A stretch of DNA of 12,288 nt from Xanthobacteraceae bacterium (GTDB taxonomy: Bacteria; Pseudomonadota; Alphaproteobacteria; Rhizobiales; Xanthobacteraceae): assembly GCA_030043285.1 (NCBI GenBank), contig JASHXZ010000590.1, forward strand, positions 1 through 12,288, read 5' to 3'. Shown piece after piece: positions 1-5,718 of this stretch (within the stretch, counting starts at the first letter, position 1; each line of letters opens with the position of its first letter). The notes below the pieces were generated by a model that was given only the letters and a program-made list of their open reading frames with translations, was not told the origin of the DNA and did no database searches. Position numbers and translations under genes: made by a program.

Positions 1-468
1 GAGGAAGGCGTGATCGATTCGCTCGTGCACGGCCCGCTCGGCTTTCCGGTGGTCGACCTGCACGTCGCGCTGATCGACGGCTCGTACCACACGGTGGACT
101 CCTCCGACATGGCGTTCCGCACCGCCGGCCGCATCGGCATGACCGAAGGCTTGCCGCAATGCCAACCGGTGCTGCTTGAGCCCATCCATCTGGTCGAGAT
201 CGTGTGTCCGACCGAAGCGACGGCGAAGATCAACGCGTTGTTGTCGGGCCGCCGCGGCCAAATTCTCGGTTTCGACACGCGCGAAGGCTGGGACGGCTGG
301 GACACCGTGCGCGCCAAAATGCCGGAATCCGAGGTCGGCGATCTGATCGTGGAAATCCGCTCGGCGACCGCCGGCGCCGGCACCTTCACGTTCAAGTTCG
401 ACCACATGGCCGAGCTGACCGGCCGCACCGCCGACCAGATCGTCGCCGCGCGCCGCGCCGCGGAGTGA
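1..468 (+). CDS. Elongation factor G-like protein, C-terminal part (5' end outside window)
   Basis: This is the last 155 residues or so of a translational GTPase of the EF-G type. The reading frame is open from base 1 (codons GAG GAA GGC GTG), so the gene starts before the window, and the GTG at 10 is only an internal codon. The visible part covers the end of domain IV (GPLGFPVVDLHVALIDGSYH, and MAFRTAG, which matches the EF-G pattern 'S..AF..A') and domain V (LLEPIHLVEIVCPTE, then GRRGQILGFDTREGW, then a final beta strand). Canonical EF-G promotes ribosomal translocation and, with RRF, ribosome recycling. The domain V sequence, notably the GRRGQILGFDTREGWDGWD stretch, looks diverged from canonical FusA. 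I therefore think this is an EF-G paralogue (EF-G-II or 'EF-G-related') rather than the str-operon copy. The G domain is not visible, so GTPase competence cannot be judged. No operon partner is visible. Confidence 0.85.
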   Translation, partial: EEGVIDSLVHGPLGFPVVDLHVALIDGSYHTVDSSDMAFRTAGRIGMTEGLPQCQPVLLEPIHLVEIVCPTEATAKINALLSGRRGQILGFDTREGWDGWDTVRAKMPESEVGDLIVEIRSATAGAGTFTFKFDHMAELTGRTADQIVAARRAAE

Positions 469-483
469 GTGGTTTCCTCTGTC

Positions 484-546
484 ATCCGTCATCCTGCGGC
501 GGCCGCGCGAAGCGTGGCCCTCGAAGGATGCGGCCGAGGTGACGGA
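484..546. repeat. Intergenic palindromic repeat, diverged copy of the 2075-2179 family
   Basis: This sits 15 bp after the EF-G-like stop codon. Arms TCCGTCA (485-491) and TGACGGA (540-546) are complementary, as are CATCCT (490-495) and AGGATG (525-530), giving an interrupted fold-back. The interior shares the order CATCCTG, GCGAAGCG, CTCGAAGGATG, GGCCGAG with the repeat between 2075 and 2179, so the two look like members of one family. Repeats with this core are familiar from Bradyrhizobium-like intergenic regions. A role as transcription terminator for the upstream gene is possible but unproven. Confidence 0.6.
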
Positions 547-613
547 CAAAGGGTTATGCAAAACTCTCCGCAATCCGGTTACGCTTCGCAAAGCATAATG
601 TGTGTCGACGTTG

Positions 614-628
614 TGGCATTAACGGTGC
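614..628 (+). promoter_or_regulatory. Candidate sigma-54 (-24/-12) promoter upstream of the EAL gene
   Basis: The sequence TGGCAT-TAACG-GTGC matches the sigma-54 consensus TGGCAC-N5-TTGC at eight of ten positions. The invariant GG (615-616) and GC (627-628) are exactly 12 bp apart. It lies about 76 bp before the ATG of the EAL gene, in a stretch with lower GC than the flanking genes. FlbD, the sigma-54 activator, is encoded nearby. A TTAAC tetramer/half-CtrA box (619-623) overlaps the spacer, but there is no second half-site at the expected spacing. The call rests on motif matching by eye and could be chance. Confidence 0.35.
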
Positions 629-703
629 CGTTCTTTGTCGTGGGTCATAATCGGCGTCTATCGATGAAAACGCCGCGTGATGGCGGCGCAGCTTTGAACC
701 GTA

Positions 704-1585
704 ATGCTGCAAGCTCTGCAAAAGCTGTTTGCCGCCAAAGCGGATGAGCCCGAGCCGGTCAATCGTAAGCTGACGCTTGGCGACGTGCTGCGGCTTGACC
801 TGTTCGAGCTGTGGTACCAGCCGAAGATCGATCTGCGCGCCAAGCGTTTGGTCGGCGCCGAGGCGCTGGTGCGCGCCCGCCGGCGCGACGGCAGCCTGAT
901 CAGTCCTGGCGCGTTTCTGCCCGGCGCCGCCGAAGCCGACATGCTGGCGCTGACCGAACGCGTCATCCTCACCGCGTTGCGCGACTTCGAGGACTGCGCC
1001 GCGCAGGGCGCCACGCTGAAGCTGTCCGTCAACGTGCCGGCTTCGGCCTTCGTCAAGCTGCCGATCGCCCAGATGCTGCGCGAGGAGCGGCCGAAGACCG
1101 GCAACTGGCCGGGCCTCATCCTCGAAGTCACCGAAGACGAGGCGATGCACGACCTGAAAATCGCCAACGAGGTCGCGGACGAATTGCGCGTGCTCAACTG
1201 CTCGCTGGCGCTCGACGATTTCGGCACCGGGCATTCGTCGCTGGCGCGGCTGCGCCAATTGCCGTTCAGCGAGCTCAAGATCGACCGCTCCTACGTCACC
1301 AATTGCCACATCGACAAGGTCAACGCCGGCCTGTGCGAGACCATCGTCGAGCTCGCCAAGCGCTTCGATCTGAAAACCGTGGCCGAAGGCATCGAAACCC
1401 CGCACGAGAGCCACAAGCTGCAAGGCATCGGCTGCGACATCGGCCAGGGCTACTTGTTCGCCAAGCCGATGCCGAAAGCGGCGTTCGTCGCGCTGCTCGG
1501 CCGGCGCATGATCGGCGCGCCGAAGCGCCCCGAAAGGCGCTCCAGCGCCGCAACCGTGCTGCGCGGGCTGTTCGCGGAAACGTAA
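704..1585 (+). CDS. Stand-alone EAL-domain protein, probable c-di-GMP phosphodiesterase
   Basis: The product is a 293-residue, probably cytoplasmic protein that is almost entirely one EAL domain (about residues 25-265). It has no GGDEF, receiver, PAS or membrane segment. All recognisable catalytic signatures are intact: E53-A54-L55 in GAEALVR, N110 in SVNVPA, E141 and E144 in EVTED, D171-D172 in LDDFGTG, K192 in ELKIDR, E228 in AEGIET, and Q248 in QGYLFAKP. Enzymes of this family hydrolyse cyclic di-GMP to linear pGpG, which usually favours motility over biofilm formation. Activity is therefore expected, and the protein does not look like a degenerate c-di-GMP sensor. The ATG at 704 has no strong Shine-Dalgarno sequence, and no better in-frame start was seen. 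A short basic tail follows the domain. Its closeness to the flagellar block suggests, but does not prove, a motility role. A candidate sigma-54 promoter lies upstream. Confidence 0.9.
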   Translation: MLQALQKLFAAKADEPEPVNRKLTLGDVLRLDLFELWYQPKIDLRAKRLVGAEALVRARRRDGSLISPGAFLPGAAEADMLALTERVILTALRDFEDCAAQGATLKLSVNVPASAFVKLPIAQMLREERPKTGNWPGLILEVTEDEAMHDLKIANEVADELRVLNCSLALDDFGTGHSSLARLRQLPFSELKIDRSYVTNCHIDKVNAGLCETIVELAKRFDLKTVAEGIETPHESHKLQGIGCDIGQGYLFAKPMPKAAFVALLGRRMIGAPKRPERRSSAATVLRGLFAET

Positions 1586-1622
1586 CGGCGCCGCAGCTAT
1601 TAGATTCCCCGTTCTACTCCGT

Positions 1623-1721
1623 GTCATCACCCGCGAAGGCGGGTGATCCAGTAATCACCGGCTGCAACGCTCTTGCCGATCGCTTGCGATTACTGGATGC
1701 TCCGCTTTCGCGGAGCATGAC
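1623..1721. repeat. Composite palindromic intergenic repeat (two hairpins joined by an inverted repeat)
   Basis: This 99-bp element between the EAL gene and the DUF1330 gene has three nested symmetries. Hairpin 1 has stem 1627-1634 / 1639-1646 (8 bp, loop GAAG). Hairpin 2 has stem 1697-1705 / 1710-1718 (9 bp, loop TTTC). An 11-bp perfect inverted repeat, ATCCAGTAATC (1646-1656) and GATTACTGGAT (1688-1698), links them, and the ends are GTCAT (1623) and ATGAC (1721). The pattern GTCAT...CGCGAAGGCG...ATCCAGTAATC is a familiar dispersed repeat in Bradyrhizobium-like genomes. It may also terminate transcription of the EAL gene. Confidence 0.75.
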
Positions 1722-1770
1722 AGGCCGGTAAATTGTCTCGCTCCGATCGAAGCAGATGCGGAGCATCCTC

Positions 1771-2073
1771 ATGCCAGCCTATTGGGTCGCGCGTTCGAAG
1801 ATCAACGATCCGGCCGAATACAAGAAATACACCGACCTCGTGCCGGCCATCATCGCCAAGCACGGCGGCAGGGTTTTGGCGCGCGGTGGCCGCTACCAGA
1901 TCATGGAGGGGCCGCAGAAATTCCAGCGCTTCGTGGTGATCGAATTTCCGACCTTCGAGCAGGGTGTCGCCTGCTTCCAGTCCGACGAATACAACAAAGC
2001 CGCCGCCTTCCGCCGCGCCAAGGGCGCCGGCGAGGTGGAGACCATTGTCGTCGATGGGGGAGATGCGACCTGA
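1771..2073 (+). CDS. DUF1330 family small protein
   Basis: The product is a 100-residue protein with the typical DUF1330 opening (MPAYWVARSKINDPAEYKKY), followed by GGRVLARGG and a central strand FVVIEFPTFEQGVACFQSDEY. The family adopts a ferredoxin-like dimeric alpha-beta barrel fold. No general biochemical role is established for it and none is proposed here. The frame is open further upstream from an ATG at 1756. I chose the ATG at 1771 because GGAG lies 7-8 bases before it and because family members normally begin MPAYW. The gene stands alone between two palindromic repeats and converges on flbD, so it is not part of the flagellar operon. Confidence 0.85.
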   Translation: MPAYWVARSKINDPAEYKKYTDLVPAIIAKHGGRVLARGGRYQIMEGPQKFQRFVVIEFPTFEQGVACFQSDEYNKAAAFRRAKGAGEVETIVVDGGDAT

Positions 2074-2074
2074 A

Positions 2075-2179
2075 TTCCTCATCCTGAGGCGCGAGCGAAG
2101 CGAGCCTCGAAGGATGTAGGCCGAGGCGCCCGGGCCTCATCCTTCGAGGGCCGCTTTGCGGCCGCCTCAGGATGAGGAA
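2075..2179. repeat. Long palindromic repeat filling the convergent gap; probable bidirectional terminator
   Basis: This 105-bp fold-back begins one base after the DUF1330 stop codon and ends six bases before the flbD stop codon. The outer arms 2075-2090 and 2164-2179 are a perfect 16-bp inverted repeat. The inner arms CCTCGAAGGATG (2105-2116) and CATCCTTCGAGG (2138-2149) are a perfect 12-bp inverted repeat. AGGCC (2118-2122) and GGCCT (2133-2137) pair at the centre. Transcripts from either side could form a long cruciform-like RNA. It shares its core with the weaker copy at 484-546. A terminator role is inferred from position and structure. Confidence 0.75.
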
Positions 2180-2185
2180 ATAAGT

Positions 2186-3556
2186 TTACGCCGCGGCGCG
2201 CGGTTCGCCGCCGCCGGGCGGCGGGATCGGCAGGCCGTCGGCCGAGTATTCGTTGAGCTTGTTGCGCAAGGTGCGGATCGAGATGCCGAGCACGTTGGCG
2301 GCGTGGGTGCGGTTGCCGAGGCAATGCTTGAGCGTTTCGAGGATCAGGTCGCGCTCGACTTCGGCGACGGTGCGGCCGACGAGCGCGCGTGACACCTGCT
2401 CGGCGGCGAGCGCCGCGTGCGCCACCGCGCCCGCGCTGCGCTGCTGATCGAGCCGCACGCCGTCGGGCGCGAGGATCGCTTCGGGGCCGACCTCGGCGCC
2501 GCTCGCCATCAGCACGGCGCGATGCATGGTGTTTTCCAGCTCGCGCACATTGCCGGGCCAGTAGTTGACGGCGAGCGTGCGCCGCGCCTCCGCCGATAAA
2601 GGCCGCATCGGCACGCCGTTCGCCGCCGCGTATTTCTTGACGAAATAGTCGGCGAGCTCGAGCACGTCGGCCGGCCGCTCGCGCAGCGGCGGAATCTTCA
2701 AGTTCACGACGTTGAGCCGGAACAGCAGATCCTCGCGGAAGCTGCCGGCGCGCACCGCCTCGGCGAGGTTGCGGTTCGAGGTGGCGATGATGCGGATGTC
2801 GACCGGCACCGGCCGGGTGCCGCCGACGCGATCGATCACGCGCTCCTGGATGGCGCGCAAAAGTTTCGCCTGCAGCCGCACATCCATCTCGGAGATTTCG
2901 TCGAGCAACAAGGTCGAGCCGTTGGCCTCCTCGAACTTGCCGACGCGACGCGCCACTGCGCCCGTGAAGGCGCCTTTCTCGTGGCCGAACAATTCGGATT
3001 CCAAGAGCGATTCCGGCACCGCGGCACAATTGAGCGAGATCAGCGGTTTTTTGGCGCGATGCGAGCGCACGTGCACGTAGCGCGCCAGAACTTCCTTGCC
3101 GGTGCCGGAATCTCCGGTGATCAGCACCGACGCCTCGCTCGGCGCCACCTGCTGGGCGAGCTTGACGACGCGTGCCATGGCTTCGTCGCGGTAGATCAGC
3201 TCACGCGTGTCGTCGGCCACTGCGGCGAGCACTGCCGCGATCAGCTCCGGATCCGGCGGCAGCGGGATGTACTCCTTGGCGCCGGCCTGGATGGCGGCGA
3301 CCGCGGCGCGGGCGTCGGTGGCGGTGCCGCAGGCGACGATCGGCACATGAATGTGCTCGGCTTCCAGCCCGCGCACCAATTCGCGGATCGCGACGGCGAC
3401 GTCCACCATCAACAGATCGGCGCCGCGGCCGGCGCGCAGCACGGCAAGCGCCTGGGCGATGTCGGCGGCGTGGGTGACGCTGGCGCCCTTGTCCATCGCG
3501 AGCTTGGTCGCGGTGGTGAGCTGGCCGTCGAGCGTGCCGATGATGAGGAGCCGCAT
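2186..3556 (-). CDS. flbD: FlbD, sigma-54-dependent flagellar transcription activator
   Basis: This 456-residue NtrC-type regulator has three domains. The receiver-like domain (about 1-115) keeps an aspartate at D52 (LLMVDV) but lacks the usual acidic pair near its N-terminus, and the conserved KP is replaced by LP (L99-P100). The AAA+ sigma-54 domain (about 120-355) has Walker A GDSGTGKE (148-155), the sigma-54 loop GAFTGA (195-200) and Walker B LLLDE (216-220). The C-terminal Fis-type helix-turn-helix includes THAANVLGISIRTLRNKL. In Caulobacter, FlbD activates late sigma-54 flagellar promoters and represses the early fliF promoter; its activity is gated by FliX, which is not in this window. 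It is the last gene of fliF-fliG-fliH-fliN-flbD, 25 bp after fliN. A good Shine-Dalgarno (AAGGAA, complement of 3564-3569) lies seven bases before the ATG. The length matches Caulobacter FlbD. Confidence 0.93.
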   Translation of the reverse strand: MRLLIIGTLDGQLTTATKLAMDKGASVTHAADIAQALAVLRAGRGADLLMVDVAVAIRELVRGLEAEHIHVPIVACGTATDARAAVAAIQAGAKEYIPLPPDPELIAAVLAAVADDTRELIYRDEAMARVVKLAQQVAPSEASVLITGDSGTGKEVLARYVHVRSHRAKKPLISLNCAAVPESLLESELFGHEKGAFTGAVARRVGKFEEANGSTLLLDEISEMDVRLQAKLLRAIQERVIDRVGGTRPVPVDIRIIATSNRNLAEAVRAGSFREDLLFRLNVVNLKIPPLRERPADVLELADYFVKKYAAANGVPMRPLSAEARRTLAVNYWPGNVRELENTMHRAVLMASGAEVGPEAILAPDGVRLDQQRSAGAVAHAALAAEQVSRALVGRTVAEVERDLILETLKHCLGNRTHAANVLGISIRTLRNKLNEYSADGLPIPPPGGGEPRAAA

Positions 3557-3581
3557 GGCTTTATTCCTTTTTTGCGCCCTT

Positions 3582-3929
3582 TTAGGAACGCTCCGCCCGG
3601 ATGATTTCCGTTATCGTCACGCCGAGCTTTTCCTCGACCAGCACCACTTCGCCGCGCGCTACCAGCCGGTTGTTGACGTAGATGTCGATCGCCTCGCCGA
3701 CCTTGCGGTCGAGCTCGAGCACCGTGCCGGGGCCGAGCTTGAGCAAATTGCCGACGTCCATGCGGGCGCGGCCGAGTACCGCCGAAACCTGGACCGGCAC
3801 GTCGAACACCGCTTCGAGGTCCGCGGCGACCCGGGTGGTCGGCCCCTCCGGTTCCGCGGCCGGCGGCATGTCGGCGTGCGCTCCGCCACCTTCAAGGTTC
3901 GGCAACGTGACTTTTACGTCGTCGCTCAT
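3582..3929 (-). CDS. fliN: FliN, flagellar motor switch (C-ring) protein
   Basis: The product is a 115-residue protein with an acidic/proline-rich leader (about 1-35) and a FliN/SpoA (surface presentation of antigens) domain at about 38-112. Recognisable elements are VFDVPVQVSAVLGRARM, LLKLGPGTVLELDR, IDIYVNNRLVARGEVVLVEE and a final KLGVTITEII. FliN forms the lower C ring with FliM and FliG, sets rotation direction, and docks FliH near the export gate. It is somewhat shorter than enterobacterial FliN because the N-terminal leader is short. Its ATG overlaps the fliH stop codon (ATGA at 3926-3929), a sign of translational coupling. No fliM is present in this window. Confidence 0.93.
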   Translation of the reverse strand: MSDDVKVTLPNLEGGGAHADMPPAAEPEGPTTRVAADLEAVFDVPVQVSAVLGRARMDVGNLLKLGPGTVLELDRKVGEAIDIYVNNRLVARGEVVLVEEKLGVTITEIIRAERS

Positions 3930-4612
3930 CTGGCGATCTCCTCAACATAACGCTGCGCGTCGGCAGTGGCGGCTGCGGCAGCCGGGGCGGTCGGGACACG
4001 TCGAGCCGAAATATACGCGGCGACCGCGGCGCCGATGACGGCTTCGACGCCGGCGCTGTCGCGGTTGACGCCGCCGTCGGCCCATTCGATGCGGCAGTCG
4101 CCCGGCGCGATCTCCGGCTCGGCGAGCACGACCAGCCGGCCCTCGAAGCCGCGCGCGCGAACGATGGCATCGAGCTTCTCGCGCGCCGTGGCGTACAGCG
4201 TGTCATGAATTCGCACCGCGATGTGCGGCGCGGTAACGAGCTGCCCGAAGCAGTCGCTCGCCAGCGCGGCGATTTCGGCGAACGGCTCGCCCGCGATCAA
4301 GGACGGCGCCAGTTTTCGGGCGACCGCGACCGCGACTTCGACCGCTTCGCATTCGAGCCGCGTTTCGATCGCCGTCAAGGCTTTGGTTGCTTCGGCAATG
4401 CCGTTCGCGATGCGCTCGAGCGCGCCGGCGATGCGCCGCTCGGCTTCGGCCTTGGCGTCCGCTTGCGCCTCGGCGTAACCGCGCCGATGGGCCGCGGCCT
4501 CCGCCTCGGCGAGCTTTTGCGCGTGGTCGGCGAGCGACATCGCCGGCTTGCGGTTGGCGCCGCCGGCAAAATCGACATCGAACAGGAATTTGGTCGGCGC
4601 GTTCATTGCCAT
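3926..4612 (-). CDS. fliH: FliH, regulator of the flagellar export ATPase FliI
   Basis: The product is a 228-residue FliH-type protein. It has a short conserved N-terminus (TKFLFDVDFA), a long Ala/Glu/Lys/Arg-rich helical segment with coiled-coil character (about 30-75), and a C-terminal domain containing VAVAVARKLAP, IRIHDTLYATAREKLDAI and EIAPGDCRIEWADGG. The last motif is typical of the FliH/SctL family. FliH binds FliI and FliN and links the export ATPase to the C ring. In Caulobacter the gene at this operon position has been called flbE. The frame could start at a TTG (4618) overlapping the fliG stop, at ATG 4612 or at ATG 4606. I chose 4612 as the first ATG, but 4606 (MNAPTKFLFD) is almost as likely. 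The Ala/Pro-rich linker near the end is low complexity. FliI itself is not encoded here. Confidence 0.85.
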   Translation of the reverse strand: MAMNAPTKFLFDVDFAGGANRKPAMSLADHAQKLAEAEAAAHRRGYAEAQADAKAEAERRIAGALERIANGIAEATKALTAIETRLECEAVEVAVAVARKLAPSLIAGEPFAEIAALASDCFGQLVTAPHIAVRIHDTLYATAREKLDAIVRARGFEGRLVVLAEPEIAPGDCRIEWADGGVNRDSAGVEAVIGAAVAAYISARRVPTAPAAAAATADAQRYVEEIAR

Positions 4613-4614
4613 GC

Positions 4615-5712
4615 TCAATAAATCAGCTCTTCTTCGCCGCGGCTCTTGGAGATGATGATCTCACCCTTGGCGGCGAGGTCCTTGGCGAGGTTGACCAAGA
4701 GCGCCTGCGCCTCGTCGACCTCGCGCAGCCGCACCGGGCCCATCGCCTGCATGTCGTCGATCAGCATCTTGGCGGCGCGCGTCGACATGTTGGACAGGAA
4801 GAATTGGCGCACCGGCTCGGCGGCGCCCTTGAGCGCCACCGCAAGCTTGTCCTTCTCGATATGGCGCATCAGCGTTTGCGTCGAGGCGGTGTCGAGCTTG
4901 GTGAGATCGTCGAAGGTGAACATCAGCGTCTTGATGCGCTCGGCGCTTTCGGGATTATCCTCCTCCAGCGCGGTAAGGAATCGCGTCTCGGTCTGCCGGT
5001 CGAAATTGTTGAAGACCTCGGCCATCACCTCGTGGGCGTCGCGCCGCCGCGTCTGCGACAGGCTCGACATGAACTCGGTGCGGAGCGTCTGCTCGACCCG
5101 CTCCAAAACCTCCTTCTGTACCGCTTCCATGCGCAGCATGCGGTTGATGACGTCGAGCGCCAAATCCTCGGGCAGGATCGCCAACACCCGCGCCGCGTGG
5201 TCGGGACCGATCTTCGACAGCACCACCGCGACGGTCTGCGGGTATTCGTTCTTCAGATAGTTGGCGAGCACCTCTTCCTGGACGTTGGACAGTTTCTCCC
5301 ACATGTTGCGGCCGGCGGGGCCGCGGATTTCGTCCATGATGTTGCCGACCCGCTCGGGTGGCAGATATTGCTGCAACAGGCGCTCGGTGGCGTCGTAATT
5401 GCCCATCAGTGCGCCCGACGCCGACATCCGCGAGACGAATTCGAGCAGCAGGTTCTCGACCAGCTCGGCCTCGACGGTGCCGATGGTCGACATCACGATG
5501 GAGATCTGCCGCAACTCGTCGTCGTCGAGCATGCTCCAGATCTTGGAACCGTGCTGCTCGCCGAGCGCCAGCATCAGCACCGCGACGCGCTCGGGCCCGG
5601 TGAGCTGGCGCTTTGGCGCCGGCGCGCCGATCCGGCCGGCAACGCTCGTCAGCGCGTTGTCGGCCTCCTTGCGGTCGACGCCGTTCTCTCTTTTTTCGTA
5701 TGCGGATGGCAT
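4615..5712 (-). CDS. fliG: FliG, flagellar motor switch and torque protein
   Basis: The product is a 365-residue FliG, somewhat longer than the enterobacterial protein because of an extra N-terminal leader of about 35 residues. The N domain ([20 protein letters not shown]) binds FliF. The middle domain has [14 protein letters not shown], where the classical EHPQ motif reads EYPQ, and [13 protein letters not shown]. The C-terminal torque domain contains the charged helix region [10 protein letters not shown], then [39 protein letters not shown] and the terminal EIIISK. FliG couples the stator to the MS ring and switches rotation through CheY-P binding to FliM/FliN. The ATG lies six bases after the fliF stop codon, and the fliH frame begins at or just after the fliG stop, so these genes are cotranscribed and probably coupled. 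Confidence 0.95.
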   Translation of the reverse strand: MPSAYEKRENGVDRKEADNALTSVAGRIGAPAPKRQLTGPERVAVLMLALGEQHGSKIWSMLDDDELRQISIVMSTIGTVEAELVENLLLEFVSRMSASGALMGNYDATERLLQQYLPPERVGNIMDEIRGPAGRNMWEKLSNVQEEVLANYLKNEYPQTVAVVLSKIGPDHAARVLAILPEDLALDVINRMLRMEAVQKEVLERVEQTLRTEFMSSLSQTRRRDAHEVMAEVFNNFDRQTETRFLTALEEDNPESAERIKTLMFTFDDLTKLDTASTQTLMRHIEKDKLAVALKGAAEPVRQFFLSNMSTRAAKMLIDDMQAMGPVRLREVDEAQALLVNLAKDLAAKGEIIISKSRGEEELIY

Positions 5713-5718
5713 GGCGGA

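Noticed and set aside
619..633. TTAA-N7-GTTC upstream of the EAL gene, considered as a full CtrA box
   Set aside because: Only the first half-site fits. The second half (GTTC) shares too little with TTAA. The overlapping sigma-54-like element fits better.
554..1630. 358-residue open frame on the minus strand opposite the EAL gene
   Set aside because: It is an antisense shadow in GC-rich DNA. The plus-strand frame carries every EAL signature, while this one shows no recognisable domain and an Arg/Gln/Ala-biased composition.
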